A DNA stretch of 6,235 nucleotides from Planctomycetota bacterium (lineage in GTDB: Bacteria; Planctomycetota; Phycisphaerae; Phycisphaerales; UBA1924): the NCBI GenBank assembly GCA_023412695.1, contig JAEYNG010000034.1, positions 1 through 6,235 of the forward strand. The letters are read 5' to 3'. The translations under genes were made by a program, and so were the position numbers. The stretch's first letter is position 1; each line of letters begins with the position of its first letter. The notes under the pieces are model-generated. The model was not told the origin of the DNA and made no database searches. It worked only from the letters and a program-made list of their open reading frames with translations. Of this stretch, positions 1-5,624 are shown in pieces.

Positions 1-242
1 CGCCAGATGTGTATCCCGAGCAGCACACACAGCGTGGAAAACCCGGCACGGATAAAGAACCCGAGGGACCAATGCCAGTCCTGTTGAAAGCCCCCGGGCG
101 CGGCCGAGGGAGTGAGCATCACAAAGACCCACGGCAAAGTGAAGAAGCTGGACAGCAGCGGGTCGATCGACAGCCCGATCACCAGCACCCCCGCCATCCG
201 CACCGCGACTCGCGCATCCGCCCGCGTCATGCCCGCCAGCAT
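1..242 (-). CDS. Hypothetical membrane protein, N-terminal part (3' end outside window)
   Basis: I do not recognise this protein. Reading down from an ATG at 242-240 there are 80 codons without a stop to the window edge, so the gene is cut at its C-terminal end. The start reads MLAGMTRADARVAVRMAGVL. Two hydrophobic stretches are visible, at about residues 14-42 (ending FFTLPWVFVML) and 60-78 (FFIRAGFSTLCVLLG), joined by a short Gly/Pro/Trp-containing loop, so it is probably an inner-membrane protein with at least two helices. A second in-frame ATG at 230-228 is an alternative start; neither has a strong Shine-Dalgarno, with only a GGTGG directly upstream of 242. It begins 40 bases after the astD stop in the same direction, so it may be the last gene of the ast transcript seen here. 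A transport role would suit an amino acid catabolic operon, but nothing in the visible sequence shows one. Confidence 0.6.
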   Translation of the reverse strand, partial: MLAGMTRADARVAVRMAGVLVIGLSIDPLLSSFFTLPWVFVMLTPSAAPGGFQQDWHWSLGFFIRAGFSTLCVLLGIHIW

Positions 243-282
243 ACCACCGCGCCGAGGCAGTGGTGCAGACCCCTATCGCGGC

Positions 283-1887
283 CTATCTCACCCACGCGTC
301 CTGAAACTCCATCCCCTCCGCCAGCGCGGCCGCATTCCCACGCTCCAGCATGCCCGCCACCGGGTATGCGCAGTAATCGAGCGAGAAGCTCGCCGCGGGC
401 CGGTGATTGCCGGAGAGCCCCAGCCCGCCAAACGGCAGCTTGCTCGACGCGCCCGCCGTCCCGGCGTTCACGTTCACGCACCCGGCGCGGGCCTCGAACA
501 GGAACCGCTCCGCGCTCTCCTGGCTCCGCGTGAAGATCGACGCCGCGAGCCCGTAGCGCGAGGCGTTGCACTGCTCGATCGCCTCATCGAGGTCCGACAC
601 GGTCGTCATGCGCAGCAGCGGCCCGAAGATCTCTTCGTCACAGCCGCCATCAAAGCCTCCCCCCGGAGTGCACGCATCCGCCGAAAACCGATCGACGAGC
701 ATCACGCCCGGCGAGATGTACCAGCCATCGGTCCCGACCCGCGACACCTTCACCGGCGCGGCCTCGAGCACCACCTGCGCCCCCGCCTTCTTCGCCTTCT
801 GCTGGAACGTCAGCACCGCGTCGCGCGTCGCGCTGTTGATGATCGGCCCCGTGAACACCGGCTCCTTTGAGCGGGGGCTCCCGATCACCAGCCGCGATGC
901 GCACTCGCACGCCGCCCGCAGGAAACGGTCCGCCACCGCCTCGTGCACGATCACGCGGCGCGTGCACGTGCACCGCTGTCCCGTCGTGTTGAACGCGCAC
1001 CGCACCACCTCGATCACCGCCTGGCGGATGTCCGCATCGTCCAGCACCACCGCGGCGTTGTTCCCGCCCATCTCCAGCGCGACGATCCGACCCGGCCGAT
1101 CGAGGTTCGACTCCAGGATGCGCCGCCCCACCGGCCACGAGCCCGTGAACAGGACCCCGTCGAGCCCGTCGTGCGTCACCAGCTTCGACGCGACATCCGC
1201 CCCGCCCTGCACAAGGTTCACCACGCCGCGGCCCTTGTTCGGCGCACCGCCCTTGGCAAGCGCCTCGGCGCGCAGCTCCACCAGCAACTGCCCCACCCCA
1301 GGGGCCTTGTCGCTGGGCTTGAAGACGACGGTGTTCCCCATCGCGAGCGCGGGCACGATGTGCCCGTTGGGCAGGTGCGCGGGGAAGTTGAACGGCCCCA
1401 CGACCGCCATCACGCCGTGCGGCCGGAACCAGGTCCGCCCGACGCGCTGCGGCGCAAGCTCGAGCTCGTACCCCTCCACGCGCCGCAAGCCCCCCACCGG
1501 CGACGCGTCGAGCGTGATATCCACCTTGCTCGCGAGCGCGGAGGCCTCGCCCTTGGCCTCCCACATCACCTTGCCGACCTCGTCGCAGATCAGCTCCGCC
1601 ATCCGCCCCGCGTTGGCCTTGCAAAGGTCTGCAAACTTCTTCAGCACGTGAAACCGGTTGTCACGCCCCCACCGTGCCCACTCCGGCATCGCCTCGCGTG
1701 CCGCGCTGATCGCGGCATCGACGTGCTCCGGCCGCGGGCTGCCGCGCCATACCACTTCGTCCGGCTTCGCAGGATTACGCGATTCCACCGCCGCGACGCC
1801 CTTGGTCGGCGTTGCCAGCGACACCCACTCGCCATCGACGAAGTCCGCCGCGCCGCGGCTCAAACTCGCGTGCTTCAGCACACTCAT
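283..1887 (-). CDS. astD: N-succinylglutamate 5-semialdehyde dehydrogenase (AstD)
   Basis: This 534-residue protein is an NAD(P)+-dependent aldehyde dehydrogenase of the AstD type, which oxidises N-succinylglutamate semialdehyde to N-succinylglutamate in cytosolic arginine/ornithine catabolism. Family landmarks are all present: GPFNFPAHLPNGHIVPAL with the oxyanion Asn167; K190-PSDKAP and FTGS (247-250) of the cofactor fold; the general base Glu272 in ALEMGGNN, a string typical of AstD; the nucleophile Cys306 in NTTGQRCTCTRR; and E419-IFGP. It is about 40 residues longer than E. coli AstD (about 492). Part of the excess is a Gly/Cys-rich insertion around 402-416, just before EEIFGP, and part a longer N-terminus. 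The ATG at 1887 overlaps the astA stop as ATGA, and GGGGAG sits six bases upstream (1894-1899), so translation is probably coupled to astA. The stop is TAG at 285-283. It is the most confidently named gene in the window; a related acyl-amino-acid semialdehyde substrate cannot be excluded from sequence alone. Confidence 0.93.
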   Translation of the reverse strand: MSVLKHASLSRGAADFVDGEWVSLATPTKGVAAVESRNPAKPDEVVWRGSPRPEHVDAAISAAREAMPEWARWGRDNRFHVLKKFADLCKANAGRMAELICDEVGKVMWEAKGEASALASKVDITLDASPVGGLRRVEGYELELAPQRVGRTWFRPHGVMAVVGPFNFPAHLPNGHIVPALAMGNTVVFKPSDKAPGVGQLLVELRAEALAKGGAPNKGRGVVNLVQGGADVASKLVTHDGLDGVLFTGSWPVGRRILESNLDRPGRIVALEMGGNNAAVVLDDADIRQAVIEVVRCAFNTTGQRCTCTRRVIVHEAVADRFLRAACECASRLVIGSPRSKEPVFTGPIINSATRDAVLTFQQKAKKAGAQVVLEAAPVKVSRVGTDGWYISPGVMLVDRFSADACTPGGGFDGGCDEEIFGPLLRMTTVSDLDEAIEQCNASRYGLAASIFTRSQESAERFLFEARAGCVNVNAGTAGASSKLPFGGLGLSGNHRPAASFSLDYCAYPVAGMLERGNAAALAEGMEFQDAWVR

Positions 1888-3116
1888 CGCTTGCTCCCCT
1901 TCCCCTTCGCCGCGGACTTCGCCCCGCCCTTGCCGCTTTGCGCAGTGCCGTTGCGGCTCCCCGCCGCGCCGCGTTCAAACGCGTCGTACGGCGTCACACC
2001 CACGCTCGCCCCCTCGCGGGCTTCGAGCGTTTCGATCGCCGAGGCCGGCAGCCGCAAGGTCTTCCCGTCCGACGCGTACACCGTCTGCACCGCGCGGAAC
2101 TCCGTCTCGCCGTCAACATTCTCCATCACGCTCACGATGCCGTGCCGGTTGCACTTGTCCTCATCGACGACACCCGCGAGCGGAGCCGCGAACGTCGCTT
2201 TCACCGGCGCGAGGTCGTCGGTCCGCGCCTCGATGTGCGGCCCGCCGTCGAACGGGTCCACATGATCGCGATACGCAAACCCGAGCTTCTCCAGCATGCG
2301 CCGCGCCGGCAGCGTTTCCGGGCCCACCTGCCCGATCACGCCGCGGGCCTCCGGCGGCAGCAGCGTGAGGTAGATTTCCTCCCGCGGCATCAGCGCCGTG
2401 ATGAACTCCTTGCTGTGCTGGCAGAAACGGTCCGCCTCGAGATACGTCAGGTTGATGAACCGGCGACCGAGATACTCCCACAGCGTGTTGCCCCCGCCCT
2501 CGCCCTGGTGCGTCAGCGCGCCCATCAGCTCCGCGAGCACTCGGTCCGCGAAGATCGGACGGTGCAGGCCGATAAAGTGGAACCGCACGTGCGACAGGAA
2601 CCGCCCGAGCTTCTCCTTGTGGCCGCGGTATGACGGCTGGAGGATCAGCCCGCCGATCTCCGTCGGCCCGCTCTCGTCGAGCGCGAGTTTCGCGGTGATG
2701 TGCGTCGCCCCCTGCTTGAGCGACGTGCTGAACATCTCGCGCCTCTCGAGCTTGAGCGACACGTTCGGCGCGCCCGGGCCGCCCATGCTCGAGATGAGCT
2801 GGCTCGTCCCCAGTACCCCGCCCGATTCTCGATCCTCGAGCACGAACATGAACATGTCCGACCGCTGCGTCATCAACGCGCTGCCCGCGCCGGCCTCGAT
2901 CGCGCTCCCCCGCCCGCGTTTGCCGCCCCTGCCCTCGCCCGCGCCCTTCGCGGCCGCCGCGCCGTTGCGGCCGAGCTTGATGAAGCACTCGCGCGACCGG
3001 AGCACCTTCTCGGCGATCAGGTCCTTGTCCGCGGGCAGGTTGATGAACTGCACCATCCGCGCCAGCTTGTACAGCGTCGCGACATCCTCGACCTTCGCTC
3101 GTCGGATCAGAAACAC
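1884..3116 (-). CDS. astA: Arginine/ornithine N-succinyltransferase family protein (AstA)
   Basis: This 410-residue protein belongs to the AstA family, GNAT-fold enzymes that move a succinyl group from succinyl-CoA to the alpha-amino group of arginine (or ornithine), the first step of the AST pathway. It starts FLIRRAKVEDVATLYKLA, has FMFVLEDRESGGVLGTSQLI (89-108) and GGLILQPSYRGHKEKLGRFL (155-174) in the acyl-CoA region, then FITALMPREEIYLTLLP and VIGQVGPETLPARRMLEKLG (260-279), and DPFDGGPHIEA (287-297). It exceeds the E. coli length (344) because of a Gly/Ala/Lys/Arg insertion at about 52-81 and a basic low-complexity tail at about 384-410. Compared from memory with E. coli AstA, the annotated proton donor His229 of GQVHP is replaced by Gly265 (GQVGP), while the succinyl-CoA-contacting Leu125 position is kept as Leu157. 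The start is GTG, chosen because GGAGG lies five bases upstream. It follows the aminotransferase after 198 bases and overlaps astD by four. Family membership is secure; activity and substrate are less so. Confidence 0.88.
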   Translation of the reverse strand: MFLIRRAKVEDVATLYKLARMVQFINLPADKDLIAEKVLRSRECFIKLGRNGAAAAKGAGEGRGGKRGRGSAIEAGAGSALMTQRSDMFMFVLEDRESGGVLGTSQLISSMGGPGAPNVSLKLERREMFSTSLKQGATHITAKLALDESGPTEIGGLILQPSYRGHKEKLGRFLSHVRFHFIGLHRPIFADRVLAELMGALTHQGEGGGNTLWEYLGRRFINLTYLEADRFCQHSKEFITALMPREEIYLTLLPPEARGVIGQVGPETLPARRMLEKLGFAYRDHVDPFDGGPHIEARTDDLAPVKATFAAPLAGVVDEDKCNRHGIVSVMENVDGETEFRAVQTVYASDGKTLRLPASAIETLEAREGASVGVTPYDAFERGAAGSRNGTAQSGKGGAKSAAKGKGSKR

Positions 3117-3121
3117 GTGGG

Positions 3122-3126
3122 CCTCC
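3122..3126 (-). promoter_or_regulatory. Shine-Dalgarno site fixing the GTG start of astA
   Basis: The minus strand reads GGAGG, then five bases (CCCAC), then GTG at 3116-3114. No ATG with a comparable site lies near the conserved N-terminus, so this site decides the unusual GTG start. The aminotransferase and the small membrane protein use ATG with GGAG at a six-base spacing. Confidence 0.75.
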
Positions 3127-3184
3127 AGTGCCCGATGCTACGGCGGTCCTCGCCACCCCGCCCGAACTCGCGCAAGACCGGGAA

Positions 3185-3298
3185 TCACCGCAGAGTCGCA
3201 GAGGTCGCACGAGCGAACCAAATCAATCTGCGCTGATCAGCGCCTGACTGACGCTCATAACTTTCCACTCTACCGCTTCTCCGCGCCCTCCGCGGTGA
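3185..3298. repeat. Dispersed-type intergenic inverted repeat, about 114 bases
   Basis: The left arm begins TCACCGCAGAGTCGCAGAG (from 3185). The right arm at 3279-3298 is CTCCGCGCCCTCCGCGGTGA, whose reverse complement is TCACCGCGGAGGGCGCGGAG. The arms agree at 16 of about 19 positions with one gap. Two of the mismatches (A against C on the plus strand) become G-U wobble pairs in a minus-strand transcript, so the ast mRNA could fold this into a long stem. Tandem-like GCAGAG/CGGAG units of this style resemble, from memory, palindromic repeats scattered through intergenic regions of many environmental bacterial genomes. Only one copy is in this window, so its repetitive nature is inferred. Confidence 0.55.
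3230..3243. repeat. Perfect 14-base palindrome
   Basis: GCGCTGATCAGCGC equals its own reverse complement. It lies near the middle of the larger inverted repeat, between the aminotransferase gene and astA. It could be the apex of that repeat's fold or a dimeric protein site; the sequence alone does not decide. Confidence 0.6.
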
Positions 3299-3314
3299 AA
3301 CTTCTTTCGCTTTA

Positions 3315-4838
3315 TCAACCCTCCGCCGCCGCAGCCGCCATCCCCTTCTCGATGCACGCGAACACCCGCGGCCAGTCCTGCTCCTTGAACACCGGCAGCG
3401 GCGGCAGCATCCGGATGTGGTACGGCCCGTGCCCGCAGTAGAACACCAGCACGCCCGCGTCGTACAGGTGCTTGCACAGCTTCGTGACCTTGTCCTTCCT
3501 CCCGCCGAACGGCGTGAACCGCATCATCCCGCCCGTCCCGCCCACGATGTCCGCGACATCCGGCGACGCCGGGAACCACTCGGGGTGCTTGGCCGCGAGC
3601 GCCCGCACGTGCTGAGCGAACAGCCCGTGCTGCCGCGCAAACGCGCCGCCCTCGCCGTACCACGCACCATCGCGCAGCCGCTCGAGCACGCTGATGCCGA
3701 CGCGGAACGCCGGCCCGCTGCTCGTGAACGTGCCCGACAGCAGCCCCGGCCCCGGGTTGTACTCCTCGGTGAACAGCGTCGCGCACACCTGCGTCATCTT
3801 CCCCACGCAGAACACATCGATGTACTCGCCCAGCCCCATCGCGTCGTACGCGAACATCGACCCCGTCCGGCCAAACGTCTGGATCTCGTCGTCCCACACC
3901 GCGATCGAGCTCGCCTTGCACACATCCATCAGAGCGGTGAAGAACTCGCGCGGCGCGGTGTTGAACCCGCCCTCGCCCTGCACCAGCTCGAAGATGAAGC
4001 ACGCGTGCTGCTTCGGGTAGCGCTCGACATACTCCCGCAGCCGCGCCACAGCCGCGTCGATCACCCGCGTCTTGCCCGACACATCACCCGCCGACGTCCG
4101 CTTCGCCGCCGCCTCGTCGTAGAACGGCATGTAGTCGACGTGTGTCGTCAGCGGCAGGCCGATGCGGTTCGCCGCGGCGTCGCCGATCTGGCTCATCGTC
4201 ACCGTCCGCCCCATGAAGCAGTCCTTGAACGCGATGACGCGCGACGCCGGCGCGTGCTTCTGATAGCAGATCTTGATCGCGTTCTCGTTCGCCATCACGC
4301 CCGAGGTGGTTGTGAAGCAGTGCTGCAGCCGGCTCCCCTTCTTCGCCTCGTCAAGCAGAATCTTCGAGAACTGGTACGGCGCGTTGTTCGACAGCAGGTT
4401 GCCGTTCTGCAGCGTGTCCTCCGCCGCGCCGAGCATCGATGCCCGGATCGTCTCGGCGTCAGAGTGCCCGAAGAAGTGCACGCCGATCCCGGTGATCATG
4501 TCCCACTTCACCGACCCGTCGAGCAGCTCGACCAGCGCGCCGTTGCCGACGCCGGAGCCGAGGTACGGGTACAGCAGCCCGCGGCCGCGACTGTCCGCCG
4601 CCGCCTTCAGCAGCGCGTCGTACCCGCCCTTGAGCTCGTCCCGCGCCGGCCGCACATCGGTGATCTTCGCGCTGTGCTTCCCCACCTCCGCCACCGCCGC
4701 GTCGATCGCCCCGCGCAGCGCACCGCCCGCGGCGAACAACTGCTCGCCGACGGTCGCCGCGGACCCGGCTCCCCCATCGCCCTTCGCTGCGGCGGAGCCA
4801 TTGCCAGTGGACACAGGACGATTCACGGCGGTGGTCAT
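3315..4838 (-). CDS. Class III PLP aminotransferase in the astC position, lysine-6-aminotransferase-like
   Basis: This 507-residue protein is a fold-type I, class III (omega-amino) aminotransferase. Visible landmarks are TTTSGVMANENAIKI (176-190, the phosphate-binding SGxxANE region), FMGRT at 208-212 where the family usually has FHGRT, QGEGG (287-291), the cofactor Asp317 in WDDEIQTFGRTG, the PLP-binding Lys347 in VGKMTQVC, and GTF (369-371) contributing the second phosphate contact. Position next to astA and astD implies transamination of N2-succinylornithine to N-succinylglutamate semialdehyde, the AstC step. However, AstC and ArgD normally have AKGLGGGxP at the lysine, whereas GKxTQVC is the signature I associate with L-lysine 6-aminotransferase. 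The N-terminus carries a Gly/Ala/Ser-rich extension to about residue 30, and the protein is about 100 residues longer than E. coli AstC (about 406). The ATG is supported by GGAG six bases upstream (4845-4848); the stop is TGA at 3317-3315. The class is secure, the exact substrate is not, so I give no gene symbol. Confidence 0.85.
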   Translation of the reverse strand: MTTAVNRPVSTGNGSAAAKGDGGAGSAATVGEQLFAAGGALRGAIDAAVAEVGKHSAKITDVRPARDELKGGYDALLKAAADSRGRGLLYPYLGSGVGNGALVELLDGSVKWDMITGIGVHFFGHSDAETIRASMLGAAEDTLQNGNLLSNNAPYQFSKILLDEAKKGSRLQHCFTTTSGVMANENAIKICYQKHAPASRVIAFKDCFMGRTVTMSQIGDAAANRIGLPLTTHVDYMPFYDEAAAKRTSAGDVSGKTRVIDAAVARLREYVERYPKQHACFIFELVQGEGGFNTAPREFFTALMDVCKASSIAVWDDEIQTFGRTGSMFAYDAMGLGEYIDVFCVGKMTQVCATLFTEEYNPGPGLLSGTFTSSGPAFRVGISVLERLRDGAWYGEGGAFARQHGLFAQHVRALAAKHPEWFPASPDVADIVGGTGGMMRFTPFGGRKDKVTKLCKHLYDAGVLVFYCGHGPYHIRMLPPLPVFKEQDWPRVFACIEKGMAAAAAEG

Positions 4839-4859
4839 CTCAATCTCCGTCTTTGGTGG

Positions 4860-4878
4860 GCCGGCACTCCGCGCCGGC
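4860..4878. repeat. Short GC hairpin in the aminotransferase gene leader
   Basis: GCCGGC at 4860-4865 and again at 4873-4878 (each self-complementary) can pair across a seven-base loop. In the minus-strand transcript this stem ends about 21 bases before the ATG and just upstream of the GGAG ribosome binding site, so it could form next to the initiation region. A role is inferred only from position. Confidence 0.4.
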
Positions 4879-4879
4879 A

Positions 4880-4913
4880 GGAAACAGACTTCACAATCCT
4901 ATCGGCTGTTTCC
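4880..4913. promoter_or_regulatory. Candidate operator: 8-base inverted repeat upstream of the aminotransferase gene
   Basis: GGAAACAG (4880-4887) and CTGTTTCC (4906-4913) are perfect reverse complements separated by 18 bases. The site lies 42-75 bases before the ATG at 4838. On the minus strand the spacer contains TAGGAT, a possible -10 hexamer, but I see no good -35 at the right distance. The arrangement suits a dimeric regulator controlling the ast operon, or alternatively an mRNA hairpin. I cannot name a regulator. Confidence 0.35.
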
Positions 4914-5164
4914 GCCCGCCGATTGCGCCGCTGCTATGCAGACCAACGGCCTGATCATGAGCGTTGCCTTCAGCGGCCAATGCCAGAAGGGCCGCGCCCG
5001 GAATAGCGTAGACGTCTGCTACCGATCATCGCTGCACCTGCAGGCACTCGCAGCTCAGGGCCACGAATGCTGGGTATGTCCGCCAGCAAGTGTTGGAGCT
5101 TGAGAGCTTTGGACGATCTTGGAAGCGCCGTGGGTGAACGCTCGAGTCCGGATCTTCGTGCCAG

Positions 5165-5578
5165 CTAGCGTTGATGGTCCGAGAGGTCCGTACCCGTAGG
5201 ATTGGCTAACTCAGCTTTAAAGTTGAAAGTTCTGCGCTTTACGGTGGGGTCTGCAAACATCATGGAGTGCGACTCGGTAGAGACGAGTTTCACCATTCCG
5301 TCAACCCCAACCAGATAGCCGTTACCAGATGGCCCGATTACCAATGCCGCACCTTGGGTTGGAATCGAGACCGTTACGATCTGATCGTCGGCTGCCCCAT
5401 CCAATTGCGCCTTGTACGAAGCAATGAACTGTTGCTTCACTGATTCCCCACCCGGTGGCGGCTGCACGACTCCCAGCACGCACGCGACCACTACGATTCC
5501 AACCATCCCATTCAACAAAAGACGAAGTCTCCGATTGGCCGATTCGACTTTAGTAAGACGGTCTTCCATTGTGTGCAT
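5165..5578 (-). CDS. Small single-pass membrane-anchored protein, unknown function
   Basis: I do not recognise this 137-residue protein. Residues 1-19 are charged and could form a short coiled coil (MEDRLTKVESANRRLRL). A hydrophobic segment at about 19-38 (LLLNGMVGIVVVACVLGVV) should span the membrane, and Arg/Lys residues before it suggest the N-terminus is cytoplasmic. The remainder, about 100 residues, would then be outside; it has a Pro/Gly linker (40-45) and beta-rich stretches (IVTVSIP, AALVIGPSGNGYLVGVDGMV). The ATG at 5578 is preferred over one three codons later because GGAG lies six bases upstream (5585-5588). It starts 46 bases after the M20 gene ends, so the two may be co-transcribed. 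Its base composition is unlike its neighbours: 31 of 60 bases are G/C in 5281-5340, against 43 of 60 in 1081-1140 inside astD. That may mean a separate origin or weaker selection. Confidence 0.7.
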   Translation of the reverse strand: MHTMEDRLTKVESANRRLRLLLNGMVGIVVVACVLGVVQPPPGGESVKQQFIASYKAQLDGAADDQIVTVSIPTQGAALVIGPSGNGYLVGVDGMVKLVSTESHSMMFADPTVKRRTFNFKAELANPTGTDLSDHQR

Positions 5579-5584
5579 TGTTTA

Positions 5585-5588
5585 CTCC
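5585..5588 (-). promoter_or_regulatory. Shine-Dalgarno site choosing the start at 5578
   Basis: The minus strand reads GGAG, six bases (TAAACA), then ATG at 5578-5576. The alternative ATG at 5569 has no such site upstream, so the longer form is preferred. Confidence 0.6.
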
Positions 5589-5624
5589 GTGATGAAAATG
5601 GCTCGCCCATTTGCAGAGCAACAG

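Larger units (their letters stand above)
3117..3314. other. 198-base gap between aminotransferase gene and astA
   Basis: No coding frame is supported here. It separates two genes of one presumed operon, which is wide compared with the four-base overlap of astA and astD. It holds an imperfect inverted repeat (3185-3204 with 3279-3298), a perfect 14-base palindrome inside it (3230-3243), and the astA ribosome binding site. The remaining sequence (about 3127-3184 and 3299-3314) shows nothing I can name. Confidence 0.6.
4839..5164. other. 326-base intergenic leader upstream of the aminotransferase gene
   Basis: No gene is supported. The part next to the aminotransferase (4839-4920) contains its ribosome binding site and two inverted repeats and is the likely regulatory region of the ast operon. 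The rest (about 4914-5164) shows only weak short hairpins (4973-4978 with 4990-4995; 5068-5073 with 5083-5088). A plus-strand frame from an ATG at 4936 to a stop at 5101-5103 is open, but it has no ribosome binding site or recognised homology, so I do not call it a gene. No convincing terminator with a U-run follows the gene ending at 5165. Confidence 0.55.

Noticed and set aside
943..2265. Open plus-strand frame across astD and the end of astA
   Set aside because: Arg/His/Pro-rich translation without family signals, running antisense through two well-supported genes and their overlap.
3315..4838. Calling the aminotransferase argD/astC outright
   Set aside because: The PLP-lysine motif and the FMGRT variant differ from AstC/ArgD, and the protein is about 100 residues longer, so only the class and the positional role are supported.
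4944..4966. Possible integron attC-like site (CAACG ... CGTTG around TGATCA)
   Set aside because: The outer bases do not match the RYYYAAC and GTTRRRY core sites, and the inner pairing breaks after five base pairs.
3417..5006. Long open plus-strand frame opposite the aminotransferase gene
   Set aside because: Its product is dominated by Arg, Pro, His, Ala and Val with no recognisable motif. It is the antisense of a gene with clear conserved residues; such frames stay open because of the high G+C.
5068..5088. Hairpin TGCTGG/CCAGCA as a terminator after the gene ending at 5165
   Set aside because: The stem is only six pairs, and the minus-strand sequence after it begins TTCGTGG with no U-run, so terminator function is not supported.
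4273..5103. Open plus-strand frame running from inside the aminotransferase gene into the gap
   Set aside because: Most of it is antisense to conserved coding sequence. The last part in the gap reads as a Cys/His/Gln-containing peptide, but it has no start site of its own with a ribosome binding site and no homology I can state.
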